Origin: Streptomyces pseudovenezuelae
GTDB lineage: Bacteria > Actinomycetota > Actinomycetes > Streptomycetales > Streptomycetaceae
Assembly: GCF_001513955.1 (NCBI RefSeq)
Contig: NZ_KQ948149.1
Span: forward strand, 1 to 64,000
Direction: 5' to 3'
DNA: 64,000 nucleotides
Shown: piece after piece, positions 51,668-60,309 of the stretch
Position numbering within the stretch: position 1 is the first letter of the stretch
How the letters are laid out: each line of letters starts with the position of its first letter
Translations under genes and position numbers: made by a program
The notes under the pieces: model-generated
The model's input: only the letters and a program-made list of their open reading frames with translations
Databases searched by the model: none
What the model was told of the DNA's origin: nothing

Positions 51668-53194
51668 ATGACCAGCAGCAGCGACCGGAGCCCGGCAGTG
51701 GACGTTTCATCTCCGAAAACGTACGAAGTGCGCACTTATGGGTGCCAGATGAACGTCCATGACTCCGAGCGATTGTCCGGACTGCTGGAGGAGGCGGGAT
51801 ACGTGCCCGCCCCCGAGGGCTCCGACGGGGACGCCGACGTCGTCGTCTTCAACACCTGCGCGGTGCGGGAGAACGCCGACAACCGGCTCTACGGCAACCT
51901 CGGCCGCCTCGCGCCCAGGAAGGCCTCGCGGCCCGGCATGCAGATCGCGGTGGGCGGCTGTCTCGCGCAGAAGGACCGCGACACCATCGTGCGCAAGGCC
52001 CCCTGGGTCGACGTCGTCTTCGGCACCCACAACATCGGCAAGCTGCCGGTCCTGCTGGAACGCGCGCGCGTGCAGGAGGAGGCGCAGGTCGAGTTCGCCG
52101 AGTCGCTGGAGGCGTTCCCGTCCACGCTGCCCACCCGGCGCGAGAGCGCCTACGCGGCCTGGGTGTCCATCTCCGTCGGCTGCAACAACACCTGCACCTT
52201 CTGCATCGTCCCGGCCCTGCGCGGCAAGGAGAAGGACCGCCGCACCGGCGACATCCTCGCCGAGATCGAGGCGCTGGTCGGCGAGGGAGTCTCCGAGATC
52301 ACGCTGCTCGGCCAGAACGTCAACGCGTACGGCTCGGACATCGGCGACCGCGAGGCCTTCAGCAAGCTGCTGCGCGCGTGCGGCTCGATCGAGGGCCTGG
52401 AGCGGGTCCGCTTCACCTCCCCGCACCCCCGTGACTTCACGGACGACGTGATCGAGGCGATGGCCGAGACCCCGAACGTGATGCCGCAACTGCACATGCC
52501 CCTGCAGTCCGGCTCCGACACGATCCTCAAGGCGATGCGCCGCTCTTACCGCCAGGAGCGCTACCTGGGGATCATCGAGAAGGTCCGCGCCGCCATGCCG
52601 GACGCGGCGATCTCGACCGACATCATCGTGGGCTTCCCCGGCGAGACCGAGGAGGACTTCGAGCAGACCATGCACGTGGTCCGCCAGGCCCGCTTCACGA
52701 ACGCCTTCACCTTCCAGTACTCCAAGCGCCCCGGAACCCCCGCGGCGACCATGGACGGGCAGATCCCCAAGGAGGTCGTGCAGTCGCGCTACGAGCGCCT
52801 CGTCGCCCTCCAGGAGGAGATCTCCTGGGAGGAGAACAAGAAGCAGGTAGGCCGCACCCTGGAGCTGATGGTCGCCGAGGGCGAGGGCCGCAAGGACGGC
52901 GCCACCCACCGCCTTTCCGGCCGCGCCCCCGACAACCGCCTGGTCCACTTCACCAAGCCCGACCAGGAGGTCCGCCCCGGCGACGTGGTCACGGTCGAGA
53001 TCACCTACGCCGCCCCCCACCACCTTCTCGCCGAGGGCACCGCCCTCGACGTGCGCCGCACGCGCGCGGGGGACGCCTGGGAGAAGCGGAACGCGGCCGA
53101 GGCCGCCGGGCCCGCGGGTGTCATGCTGGGCCTCCCGAAGATCGGGGTTCCCGAGCCGCTGCCGGCGGCCACGGGCGGCTGCGCGGCGCACTGA
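51668..53194 (+). CDS. miaB: tRNA-2-methylthio-N6-dimethylallyladenosine synthase MiaB
   Basis: A 508-residue radical-SAM methylthiotransferase acting on i6A37 of tRNAs reading UNN codons. N-terminal cluster Cys lie in TYGCQMN, NTCAVRE and GGCLAQK. The radical-SAM triad is C172-x3-C176-x2-C179 (GCNNTCTFC). A TRAM domain (about 385-455) and an Ala/Pro-rich tail of about 40 residues complete it. TACCCT (51656-51661) ends 6 nt before the ATG, suggesting a leaderless mRNA. MiaA, which makes the substrate, is encoded 2 kb downstream. Confidence 0.95.
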   Translation: MTSSSDRSPAVDVSSPKTYEVRTYGCQMNVHDSERLSGLLEEAGYVPAPEGSDGDADVVVFNTCAVRENADNRLYGNLGRLAPRKASRPGMQIAVGGCLAQKDRDTIVRKAPWVDVVFGTHNIGKLPVLLERARVQEEAQVEFAESLEAFPSTLPTRRESAYAAWVSISVGCNNTCTFCIVPALRGKEKDRRTGDILAEIEALVGEGVSEITLLGQNVNAYGSDIGDREAFSKLLRACGSIEGLERVRFTSPHPRDFTDDVIEAMAETPNVMPQLHMPLQSGSDTILKAMRRSYRQERYLGIIEKVRAAMPDAAISTDIIVGFPGETEEDFEQTMHVVRQARFTNAFTFQYSKRPGTPAATMDGQIPKEVVQSRYERLVALQEEISWEENKKQVGRTLELMVAEGEGRKDGATHRLSGRAPDNRLVHFTKPDQEVRPGDVVTVEITYAAPHHLLAEGTALDVRRTRAGDAWEKRNAAEAAGPAGVMLGLPKIGVPEPLPAATGGCAAH

Positions 53195-53229
53195 GCGGCC
53201 CGCCGCCGGTCACGCAGGAGGGGCGGGGC

Positions 53230-53526
53230 ATGGGGCGCTGGGTGGTCCTGGTCGACCGAAGTCACGGAGACCAGCAGGACGTGGACGAGGTGGCGCACTT
53301 CGAGGGCACCCGGGAAGAGGCACGCGCGCGCCTGTACGAGCTCGCCTGCACCCACCGGCCGGGCCTCACCCTGCGCCAGAAGCGTCGGCACGTCTACCGG
53401 ATCGGCGACGGGGACGCCTACTACGCCCACATCGAGGGCGTGTTGTCCACGCATTGCGTGGTCTACCGGCTCGGCGAACTGGCCTGGAGCACGCATCCCG
53501 AGTCCTGGCCGTGGGCCTGGAAGTAG
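53230..53526 (+). CDS. Small conserved protein of unknown function
   Basis: A 98-residue protein, MGRWVVLVDRSHGDQQDVDEVAHFEG..., rich in charged and aromatic residues, with a C-terminal THPESWPWAWK. A CAGGAGGGG ribosome binding site precedes the ATG. Coding quality is good. It lies 35 nt after miaB and 10 nt before the dioxygenase-like gene, so it is probably cotranscribed. The family is not recognised. Confidence 0.75.
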   Translation: MGRWVVLVDRSHGDQQDVDEVAHFEGTREEARARLYELACTHRPGLTLRQKRRHVYRIGDGDAYYAHIEGVLSTHCVVYRLGELAWSTHPESWPWAWK

Positions 53527-53536
53527 GCTGCCGATC

Positions 53537-54250
53537 ATGCTTGTAGCAGCCGCTGTCTGTCCCTGTCCGCCCGTTCTCGTGCCGCCGGTCGCCGCCGGGG
53601 CGGCGCCCGAGCTCGACGGGGCCCGTGCCGCCTGCACGGACGCGCTGGGCGTTCTCGCGGCGGCGCGGCCCGACCGCCTCGTCGTCGTGGGGCCCGCCGA
53701 TGAGAGCGGACGCGGCCCGCATCCGCAGGGCGCCCCGGGGTCGTTCCGCGGCTTCGGTGTCGATGTGGACGTACGGCTCGGGCCGGAGGGGGACTCCGCC
53801 CCGCAGCGTCCGCTCCCGGCCTCGCTGGCCGTCGCCGCGTGGCTGCTGGAGCGCACCGGCTGGTCCTGCGCCCCGATCGAGGGACTCGGTGTGGGGGAAC
53901 CGCTGGAGCCCGAGCGGTGTATCCAGACCGGAAGGGGCATCGCCGCCCGGGCCGAGCGGGTGGCGATGCTGGTGATGGGTGACGCCAGCGCCTGTCGCAC
54001 GCTCAAGGCACCGGGCTACCTCGACGAGCGCGCGGCGCCCTTCGACGCGGAGGTCGCGCGGGCGCTGGGCGCGGCCGACGTGGCGGCCCTGCGCGCGCTG
54101 GACGCCGAGCTGGCGTACGAACTGAAGGCGTCCGGCCGGGCCGGCTGGCAGATCCTCGCGGGCGCCGCCGAGGGCGCCGACCTCGGCGGCGCACTGCTGT
54201 ACGAGGACGCGCCGTACGGCGTGGGGTACGTGGTCGCGACCTGGTCCTGA
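53537..54250 (+). CDS. Class III extradiol dioxygenase subunit B-like protein
   Basis: A 237-residue protein of the LigB/MEMO-like fold found between miaB and miaA in Streptomyces. MLVAAAVCPCPPVLVPPVAAG at the start, DRLVVVGPADESG and MLVMGDASACRTLKAPGYLDERAAPFD are typical. The His pair that binds iron in true extradiol enzymes is not evident, so a catalytic dioxygenase activity is doubtful. Function unknown. Confidence 0.78.
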   Translation: MLVAAAVCPCPPVLVPPVAAGAAPELDGARAACTDALGVLAAARPDRLVVVGPADESGRGPHPQGAPGSFRGFGVDVDVRLGPEGDSAPQRPLPASLAVAAWLLERTGWSCAPIEGLGVGEPLEPERCIQTGRGIAARAERVAMLVMGDASACRTLKAPGYLDERAAPFDAEVARALGAADVAALRALDAELAYELKASGRAGWQILAGAAEGADLGGALLYEDAPYGVGYVVATWS

Positions 54251-54280
54251 CGTCGGCGGGAGGGCCGGCAGCGAGAGCCG

Positions 54281-54313
54281 CGGTCGCTGTCGCTGTCGCG
54301 GTCGCCGTCGCCG
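54281..54313. repeat. Hexanucleotide tandem repeat
   Basis: Five CNGTCG hexamers in a row (CGGTCG, CTGTCG twice, CGGTCG, CCGTCG) plus CCG lie in the gap between the dioxygenase-like gene and the antitoxin-like gene. Confidence 0.75.
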
Positions 54314-54350
54314 ATTCCGCGGCGGGTCCTGGGCGGAGTCCGGGAAACGG

Positions 54351-54386
54351 CGGACGGCCGGGGGCGTCCCGCCCCGCGGCCGTCCG
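54351..54386. terminator. Bidirectional terminator between convergent genes
   Basis: CGGACGGCCG (54351-54360) pairs with CGGCCGTCCG (54377-54386), and the inside extends as GGGGCG/CGCCCC around TCC. It lies between the dioxygenase-like gene and the antitoxin-like gene, which converge here. Confidence 0.8.
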
Positions 54387-54406
54387 TCGATGCGCCGTAC
54401 TGCCCT

Positions 54407-54676
54407 TCAGGAAGCCGGCGGCGGTGAGGCCGGCGGCGCGCTGCCGTCCCCTGGTCCCTTGGTGCCGTCGGTGTGCGCGAGGCGCTCCATGGCGTCCTTG
54501 GCCTTGCCCGTGCCCGTCTGGATCCGGCCGCTGTACTTGCCCTTGGTCTTCTCGTCCACGACCTTCGCGGCCCTGTCGATGCCGTGCTGGATCTTGTCCC
54601 CGTGCTGCTGCGCGAGACCGGAGACCTTGTCCTTGGCCGGGCTGAGCTTGGCCTTCACATTGTCCAGGAGACCCAT
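54407..54676 (-). CDS. MT0933-type antitoxin-like protein
   Basis: An 89-residue protein, MGLLDNVKAKLSPAKDKVSGLAQQHGDKIQHGIDRAAKVVDEKTKGKYSGRIQTGTGKAKDAM..., that matches the family named after the Mycobacterium MT0933 antitoxin (Rv0909). Features are an amphipathic, Lys-rich helix and KYSxxI followed by a disordered Pro/Ser tail. No toxin gene is adjacent. Its upstream neighbour, 24 nt away, encodes an acidic low-complexity protein instead. An antitoxin role is therefore only nominal; the fold also resembles general stress proteins such as CsbD. Confidence 0.78.
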   Translation of the reverse strand: MGLLDNVKAKLSPAKDKVSGLAQQHGDKIQHGIDRAAKVVDEKTKGKYSGRIQTGTGKAKDAMERLAHTDGTKGPGDGSAPPASPPPAS

Positions 54677-54700
54677 CGTTCACCTTCCCACTAGGGACAG

Positions 54701-55042
54701 TTACGTGCGGGCGCCTTCGCCGGCCTCATGATCGGCCGCCGCCGCTGCGGACTGCTGCTTGGGGATCTCGACGCCCTCGGCGGCAGCGTCCTCGCCGGCC
54801 TCCGTCGCCGTCGATCCGTCCGTGCCCTCGGCCGTGGCCGTGGCCGTGGCGGTGTGGGTGGCCTCGGCCTCTGCCGGGGAGTCGACCTCGGTCCCGGCCC
54901 CTCCCTCGACGTCCGTCGATCCCTCGGCTTGTGCCGCCTCCTCCGCCGCGGACTCGGCCGTCGGGATGCCGGCCTGCGTCTCGGCGGTTGACGCCTCCTC
55001 CGTGGCCTTCGACCTGCGAAGAAGTCGTGCGAAAACGCCCAT
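54701..55042 (-). CDS. Acidic low-complexity protein
   Basis: A 113-residue protein: a short basic amphipathic start (MGVFARLLRRSK) followed by about 100 residues almost only of Ala, Glu, Thr, Ser, Asp and Gly, including a THTATATATAEG repeat. A GGAG site precedes the ATG. The basic start could bind membrane, the rest is disordered. It is the first gene of a two-gene unit with the antitoxin-like protein. No family recognised. Confidence 0.65.
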   Translation of the reverse strand: MGVFARLLRRSKATEEASTAETQAGIPTAESAAEEAAQAEGSTDVEGGAGTEVDSPAEAEATHTATATATAEGTDGSTATEAGEDAAAEGVEIPKQQSAAAAADHEAGEGART

Positions 55043-55225
55043 ATCAACTCCATACGTTACGTGTGCGGGGGAAATCCCGCGTCGTCCGGTGCGCCCGTTC
55101 GCGCCGTCCGGAACATCGCCGCCATGAACAGGGCGGCGGACACCACGCAACTGGCAACGACGTCGGATCCGCGCCGTCACGTAACTCGTTCGAGGTGGTG
55201 CCTCCAGGTTTGCGAGACTGGGGCG

Positions 55226-56164
55226 GTGAGCAGCGCACCCCCCGCCCCCCGCGTCATCGCCGTCGTCGGCCCCACTGCGGCCGGAAAGTCCGATCTGGGC
55301 GTCTTTCTCGCCCAGCGACTGGGAGGCGAGGTCGTCAACGCCGACTCCATGCAGCTCTACCGAGGGATGGACATCGGCACCGCCAAGCTGACGCCCGCGG
55401 AACGCGCCGGTGTCCCGCACCACCTCCTGGACATCTGGGACGTGACCGTCACCGCCTCCGTCGCCGAGTACCAGCGGCTGGCCCGCGCCAGGATCGACGC
55501 CCTGCTCGCCGAGGGCCGCTGGCCGATCCTCGTCGGCGGATCCGGACTGTATGTCCGCGGCGCGGTCGACAACCTGGAGTTCCCCGGTACCGACCCCGAG
55601 GTCAGGGCCCGTCTGGAGGAGGAACTCGTGCTGCGCGGCTCCGGCGCGCTGCACGCCCGTCTCTCCGCCGCCGACCCCGGAGCCGGGCAGGCGATCCTGC
55701 CCAGCAACGGCCGCCGTATCGTCCGGGCCCTCGAAGTGATCGAGATCACCGGCAAGCCTTTCACCGCCAACCTCCCCGGCCATGACTCGGTCTACGACAC
55801 CGTTCAGATCGGCGTCGACGTCGCCCGGCCCGAACTCGACGAGCGCATCGCCCGTCGGGTCGACCGGATGTGGGAGGCGGGTCTCGTGGACGAGGTGCGG
55901 GAGCTGGAGGCGCGCGGGTTGCGCGAGGGGCGCACGGCCTCGCGTGCGCTCGGATACCAGCAGGTGCTCGCGGCGCTCTCGGGGGAGTGCACGATGGAGG
56001 ACGCGCGGGCCGAGACCGTCCGTGCCACCAAACGCTTCGCGCGCCGTCAGGATTCATGGTTCAGGCGCGACCCGCGGGTGCACTGGTTGAGTGGGGCTGC
56101 GGCACATCTCACAGAACTTCCGCAGCTCGCACTGGCGTTGGTCGAACGACCGGTCACAGCCTGA
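55226..56164 (+). CDS. miaA: tRNA dimethylallyltransferase MiaA
   Basis: A 312-residue enzyme that transfers the dimethylallyl group to A37 of tRNAs. P-loop GPTAAGKS (about 14-21), catalytic Asp in VNADSMQLYRGMDIGTAKL, GGSGLYVRGAVDNLEFP, the core region RRIVRALEVIEITGKPF and the C-terminal TKRFARRQDSWFRRDPRVHWL are all intact. The GTG at 55226 gives MSSAPPAPRVIAVVGPT. MiaB upstream acts on its product. dapF follows, after a membrane protein. Confidence 0.95.
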   Translation: MSSAPPAPRVIAVVGPTAAGKSDLGVFLAQRLGGEVVNADSMQLYRGMDIGTAKLTPAERAGVPHHLLDIWDVTVTASVAEYQRLARARIDALLAEGRWPILVGGSGLYVRGAVDNLEFPGTDPEVRARLEEELVLRGSGALHARLSAADPGAGQAILPSNGRRIVRALEVIEITGKPFTANLPGHDSVYDTVQIGVDVARPELDERIARRVDRMWEAGLVDEVRELEARGLREGRTASRALGYQQVLAALSGECTMEDARAETVRATKRFARRQDSWFRRDPRVHWLSGAAAHLTELPQLALALVERPVTA

Positions 56165-56266
56165 TCACGTCCTGGCATCGGGACGCTCCGGCCGTCATCC
56201 CGGCCTCCGGCGCCGTGCCATCATCGAGCTTCGATCGACCAAGTGGAGTCCGAGTTGGGAGGGCGC

Positions 56267-56776
56267 GTGGCGATGGAGGCCGGCCCTCGCGACACCGCAC
56301 AAGGCACCGAGCCCCTCACCGTCGAGAGCGGTGAGCCGGAGCAGGACGCGGAGCGTCTGAGCCCCGACGGGCCCGACGACACCCAGGGCGGTGTGACCGC
56401 CGACGGTCCCGAGCCCGAGGAGATGTTCCCGGGCGGGGAAGAGGTCGAGGTCGAACTGCGCCCGCAGCGCCGCCTGCGGATCTGGCAGCTCGCCCCGATC
56501 GTCTCGCTGGCCGCGGTCGGTTCCCTGATGTTCGCCTTCCCGCTGGCCTTCGACTTCGGCGACAGCGGAGCGGTGATCGCCATGCTGGGCCTGCTGATCT
56601 GCTCCTGTGCGGCGGGCTGGGGCATGATGGCCGCGCGCCGGGTTGGTTACACGTGGCCGGGACTGCCGCAGCGGGGGTCGGGCCGCCGTGCGGACTGGCG
56701 GGTCGTGCTCGGGTACGTATTGCTGGTGGCGGTCGTGGTCGTTCTCGCGGTCTGGCGCGTGGCGAGGCTCCGCTAG
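56267..56776 (+). CDS. Membrane protein of unknown function between miaA and dapF
   Basis: A 169-residue protein. The first 75 residues are acidic and disordered (EPEQDAERLSPDGPDD, PEPEEMFPGGEEVEVEL). Three transmembrane helices follow (about 82-102 LAPIVSLAAVGSLMFAF, 108-130 AVIAMLGLLICSCAAGW, 145-165 VVLGYVLLVAVVVVLAV). GGGAGGG sits 5 nt before the GTG at 56267, favoured over ATG 56273 and GTG 56243. Family not recognised; position conserved in Streptomyces from memory. Confidence 0.72.
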   Translation: MAMEAGPRDTAQGTEPLTVESGEPEQDAERLSPDGPDDTQGGVTADGPEPEEMFPGGEEVEVELRPQRRLRIWQLAPIVSLAAVGSLMFAFPLAFDFGDSGAVIAMLGLLICSCAAGWGMMAARRVGYTWPGLPQRGSGRRADWRVVLGYVLLVAVVVVLAVWRVARLR

Positions 56777-56860
56777 AGGCTTCCGGGGTGCGGGGCCGCG
56801 TGGAATGCCCGGCTCCGGCGCGGGACGCAGCCTTCACCGGCCTGCACGTACGATCGAGAG

Positions 56861-57730
56861 ATGAGCACCCGGATCCTCTTTCTCAAGGGCCACGGCACCG
56901 AGAACGACTTCGTGATCGTCCCGGACCCCGAGAACGCCCTCGACCTGCCCCCCGCCGCCGTCGCCGCCCTGTGCGACCGCCGGGCCGGCATCGGCGGTGA
57001 CGGCCTGCTCCACGTCGTACGGTCCGCCGAGCACCCCGAGGCCGCGCACATGGCCGGGGACGCGGAGTGGTTCATGGACTACCGCAACGGCGACGGCTCC
57101 GTCGCGGAGATGTGCGGCAACGGCGTACGCGTCTTCGCCCGCTATCTCCAGCACGCCGGTCACGTCACCGAGGGCGACCTCGCGGTGGCCACGCGCGGGG
57201 GCGTGAAGGCCGTGCACATCGCGAAGGACGGGGACGTCACCGTCGGCATGGGCAGGGCGCTGCTGCCCGAGGGAGACGTCACGGTGAGCGTCGGTGACCG
57301 CAGCTGGCCCGCACGGAACGTGAACATGGGCAACCCGCACGCCGTCGCCTTCGTGGACGACCTCGCGCACGCCGGCGACCTGTACTCCCCGCCGCCCTTC
57401 AGCCCGGCCGCCGCCTACCCGAGCGGGGTCAACGTCGAGTTCGTGGTCGACCGGGGCCCCCGCCACGTCGCCATGCGCGTGCACGAGCGCGGGGCGGGCG
57501 AGACCCGGTCCTGCGGCACGGGCGCGTGCGCCGTCGCCGTGGCCGCGGCCCGCAGGGACGGAGTCGACCCGGCGGCCACCGGCAGCCCGGCGACGTACAC
57601 CGTGGACGTGCCCGGCGGCACCCTGGTGATCACCGAACAGGTCGACGGCGAGATCGAGATGACCGGTCCCGCGGTGATCGTCGCCGAGGGCGAGATCGAC
57701 GCCGACTGGCTTGAAAACGAGGTTCGTTGA
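56861..57730 (+). CDS. dapF: Diaminopimelate epimerase
   Basis: A 289-residue PLP-independent racemase that converts LL- to meso-diaminopimelate, for lysine and peptidoglycan. The two catalytic cysteines are in EMCGNGVRV (about 85) and TRSCGTGACA (about 220). MSTRILFLKGHGTENDFVI is the typical start. TACGAT (56849-56854) ends 6 nt before the ATG, suggesting leaderless translation. Streptomyces wall contains LL-DAP, so this enzyme chiefly feeds lysine synthesis. Confidence 0.96.
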   Translation: MSTRILFLKGHGTENDFVIVPDPENALDLPPAAVAALCDRRAGIGGDGLLHVVRSAEHPEAAHMAGDAEWFMDYRNGDGSVAEMCGNGVRVFARYLQHAGHVTEGDLAVATRGGVKAVHIAKDGDVTVGMGRALLPEGDVTVSVGDRSWPARNVNMGNPHAVAFVDDLAHAGDLYSPPPFSPAAAYPSGVNVEFVVDRGPRHVAMRVHERGAGETRSCGTGACAVAVAAARRDGVDPAATGSPATYTVDVPGGTLVITEQVDGEIEMTGPAVIVAEGEIDADWLENEVR

Positions 57731-57739
57731 CCATATGAA
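57711..57739 (+). promoter_or_regulatory. Strong-looking promoter at the 3' end of dapF
   Basis: TTGAAA (57711-57716), 17 nt, TATGAA (57734-57739). It overlaps the last dapF codons and would drive a transcript starting near 57746 through the AT-richer gap into rshA, about 270 nt away. Confidence 0.6.
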
Positions 57740-57908
57740 TCTAAAAGATCAGAGCCCCGGAGGCGTGGAACCGCAGCCCCTTACCTCTTGTGCGATGCAG
57801 AACCACAGCCAGTCGCAAGTCAGGTGGCGCGAAATCGTAAACCTACAAACCTTCGCTCGAATGGGTGATCCGTTTCACGCTCGCCGAGAGGCGGTCAGCC
57901 GAGCGTGA
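57735..57908 (+). other. AT-richer gap with small ORF candidate upstream of rshA
   Basis: The 57731-58017 gap is clearly poorer in GC than its surroundings (57735-57870). It contains a 57-codon frame from ATG 57735 (MNLKDQSPGGVEPQPL...) without Streptomyces codon bias or a ribosome binding site. A CACGCTCG/CGAGCGTG inverted repeat (57876-57883 and 57900-57907) closes it. A leader RNA or non-coding RNA is as likely as a protein. Confidence 0.35.
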
Positions 57909-58017
57909 TGGGCTCGGTAGCATCAAGCACCGGCCCGGACGGGGGACAGATGCCATCCCCTGAGCCGTGTCCGCCATGGGGCACCCCGTCCGCCGGTCCA
58001 CGCAGCCGGAGGTGCCC

Positions 58018-60309
58018 ATGAGTGCGGAGGCGACGAACCCCGCGACCCCAGGTCCGGTAGCAGGCCCGGCCGCCCGTTGGCGGGCGCGGATCGACCTGCG
58101 CCGCCTGGGCCGTGCCGCGCTGCTCGGCCCGGCCGCCCGCGACCGGCTGCCCGACGCCATCGGCCACGTCGCCGAGGCCCACCGCGCCCACCACCCCGAC
58201 GCCGACCTCGAGCCCCTGCGCCGCGCCTGGGTCCTGGCCGAGTCCTCGCACCGCGGCCAGATGCGCAAGAGCGGTGAGCCGTACATCACACACCCGCTCG
58301 CAGTGACCCTGATCCTCGCCGAACTCGGCGCCGAGACCACGACCTTGACGGCCTCCCTGCTCCACGACACCGTCGAGGACACCGAGGTGACGCTCGATCA
58401 GGTCGGCGAGGAGTTCGGCGCGGAGGTCCGCTTCCTCGTCGACGGCGTCACCAAGCTGGAGAAGGTCGACTACGGCGCCGCCGCCGAGCCCGAGACCTTC
58501 CGCAAGATGCTCGTCGCCACCGGCAACGACGTCCGCGTGATGTCGATCAAACTCGCCGACCGGCTGCACAACATGCGCACCCTCGGCGTGATGCGCCCCG
58601 AGAAACAGGCCCGCATCGCCAAGGTCACCCGCGACGTCCTCATCCCGCTCGCCGAGCGCCTGGGGGTCCAGGCCCTCAAGACCGAACTGGAAGACCTGGT
58701 CTTCGCGATCCTCCACCCGGAGGAGTACAAGCACACACGCGAGCTGATCGTCGACAACGCCTCCCGCGCGGACGACCCGCTCGCCGAGATCGCCGACGAG
58801 GTGCGGGGGGTGCTGCGCGAGGCCGGGATCCAGGCCGAAGTCGTCATCCGGCCACGCCACTTCGTCTCCGTGCACCGCACGGCCCGCAAGCGCGGCAGAC
58901 TGCGCGGCGCGGACTTCGGCCGTCTGCTGGTCCTGGTCGGGGAGGACGCCGACTGCTACGCCGTCCTGGGCGAACTGCACACCTGTATGACGCCGGTCGT
59001 CTCGGAGTTCAAGGACTTCATCGCCGTACCTAAGTTCAACCTGTACCAGTCGCTGCACACGGCGGTGGCGCGCGGCGACGGACAGGTCGTCGAGGTCCTC
59101 ATCCGCACCCACCAGATGCACAAGGTCGCCGAGGCGGGGGTGGTCGCGCTCGGCAATCCGTACGCCTCCCCGGCGGACTCCTCGGAGGAGCAGAGCGCGT
59201 CCCACGGCCTCGGCGCCGACGAGGAGCGGGTGGACCCGACGCGGCCCGGCTGGCTCTCCCGCCTCCTCGACTGGCAGGCGGCCGCGCCCGACGCCGACAC
59301 CTTCTGGTCCACTCTGCGCGAGGACCTCGCCCAGGACCGCGAGATCACCGTCTTCCGGCCCGACGGCGGCACCCTGGGCCTGCCCGAGGGGGCGACCTGC
59401 GTGGACGCCGCGTACGCGCAGTACGGCGAGGACGCGCACGCGTGTCTAGGCGCTCGTGTCAACGGCCGCCTGGCGACCCTGAGCACCGTCCTGAAGGACG
59501 GCGACACCGTCCAGCTCCTCATGGGTCAGGACCCGGCCGCCGAGCCCTCCAAGGAGTGGCTGGAGCACGCGCACACGCCCGCCGCCCGGATCGCCATCCA
59601 GCGGTGGATCGCGACGCATCCCACGCATGAGGTGCCGGAGGGGGCCGAGGCCCGGGACGGGACGGCAGACATGAAGGCCGATGCGACGGGCGACGTGACG
59701 GCCTTCAGGGCGGCCGACGTGACGGCCGACATGACGACTCAGGGCGCGGACTCCTTCCGGGCCTCCGTCGCGGAGCAGCCTGCCGCCGACACGCCCGACA
59801 GCGCGGGTCGGATCATGAGCGGGCCGCAGACCTCCGACGACCAGACCGCCGACCGCCCGGGCGCCGCCGTCGCCCTCGTCGACCAGCCCGGCGCGACCGT
59901 CCGGCTGGCCGGCTGCTGCACCCCTGTACCGCCCGATGAGATCACCGGCTTCGCCGTACGCGGGGGAGTGGTCACCGTGCACCGCGTCGAGTGCGCCGCG
60001 GTGGACCGGATGAAGGGCGTGGGGCGCGGGGAGGTCGACGTGCGCTGGGGCGACACCGCCGAGTGCCGGGTCACACTGTTCGCGGAATCGTTCGGCCGCC
60101 CGCACCTCCTCGCCGACCTCACCGAGGCCATGGCGGGCGAGGGCGCCGAAATCGTCTCCGCGACCGTCGAGCCCCCCAGCCAGCAGCGCGTTCGCCACAC
60201 GTACACGGTCCAACTGCCGGACGCGGCCCTGCTCCCCGCACTGATGAGGGCGATGCGGAACGTACCGGGCGTCTATGACGTGAGCAGGGCGCAGACGCCT
60301 GGGGGGTGA
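58018..60309 (+). CDS. rshA: RelA/SpoT homologue RshA (HD hydrolase, TGS, ACT; divergent synthetase)
   Basis: A 763-residue RSH protein. The HD hydrolase domain is intact (HRGQMRKSGEPYITHP, LLHDTVEDTEV about 110-120, KLADRLHNMRTL). The synthetase domain (about 260-390) departs from the usual pattern. The expected RFKD-like motif reads EFKD (Glu330), EVQIRT reads EVLIRT, and the MHQVAEYGVAAHW region reads MHKVAEAGVVALG. A TGS domain (about 440-500) and C-terminal ACT domain (about 685-755) follow, with an Ala/Asp/Thr-rich insert at about 540-625. The ATG at 58018 follows GGAGG. S. coelicolor carries relA and a second RSH, rshA, after dapF. Weak or absent ppGpp synthesis is inferred. Confidence 0.92.
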   Translation: MSAEATNPATPGPVAGPAARWRARIDLRRLGRAALLGPAARDRLPDAIGHVAEAHRAHHPDADLEPLRRAWVLAESSHRGQMRKSGEPYITHPLAVTLILAELGAETTTLTASLLHDTVEDTEVTLDQVGEEFGAEVRFLVDGVTKLEKVDYGAAAEPETFRKMLVATGNDVRVMSIKLADRLHNMRTLGVMRPEKQARIAKVTRDVLIPLAERLGVQALKTELEDLVFAILHPEEYKHTRELIVDNASRADDPLAEIADEVRGVLREAGIQAEVVIRPRHFVSVHRTARKRGRLRGADFGRLLVLVGEDADCYAVLGELHTCMTPVVSEFKDFIAVPKFNLYQSLHTAVARGDGQVVEVLIRTHQMHKVAEAGVVALGNPYASPADSSEEQSASHGLGADEERVDPTRPGWLSRLLDWQAAAPDADTFWSTLREDLAQDREITVFRPDGGTLGLPEGATCVDAAYAQYGEDAHACLGARVNGRLATLSTVLKDGDTVQLLMGQDPAAEPSKEWLEHAHTPAARIAIQRWIATHPTHEVPEGAEARDGTADMKADATGDVTAFRAADVTADMTTQGADSFRASVAEQPAADTPDSAGRIMSGPQTSDDQTADRPGAAVALVDQPGATVRLAGCCTPVPPDEITGFAVRGGVVTVHRVECAAVDRMKGVGRGEVDVRWGDTAECRVTLFAESFGRPHLLADLTEAMAGEGAEIVSATVEPPSQQRVRHTYTVQLPDAALLPALMRAMRNVPGVYDVSRAQTPGG

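Noticed and set aside
54407..55042. Toxin-antitoxin module
   Set aside because: The partner of the antitoxin-like gene does not resemble a toxin; no PIN, RelE, MazF or HicA motif is visible.
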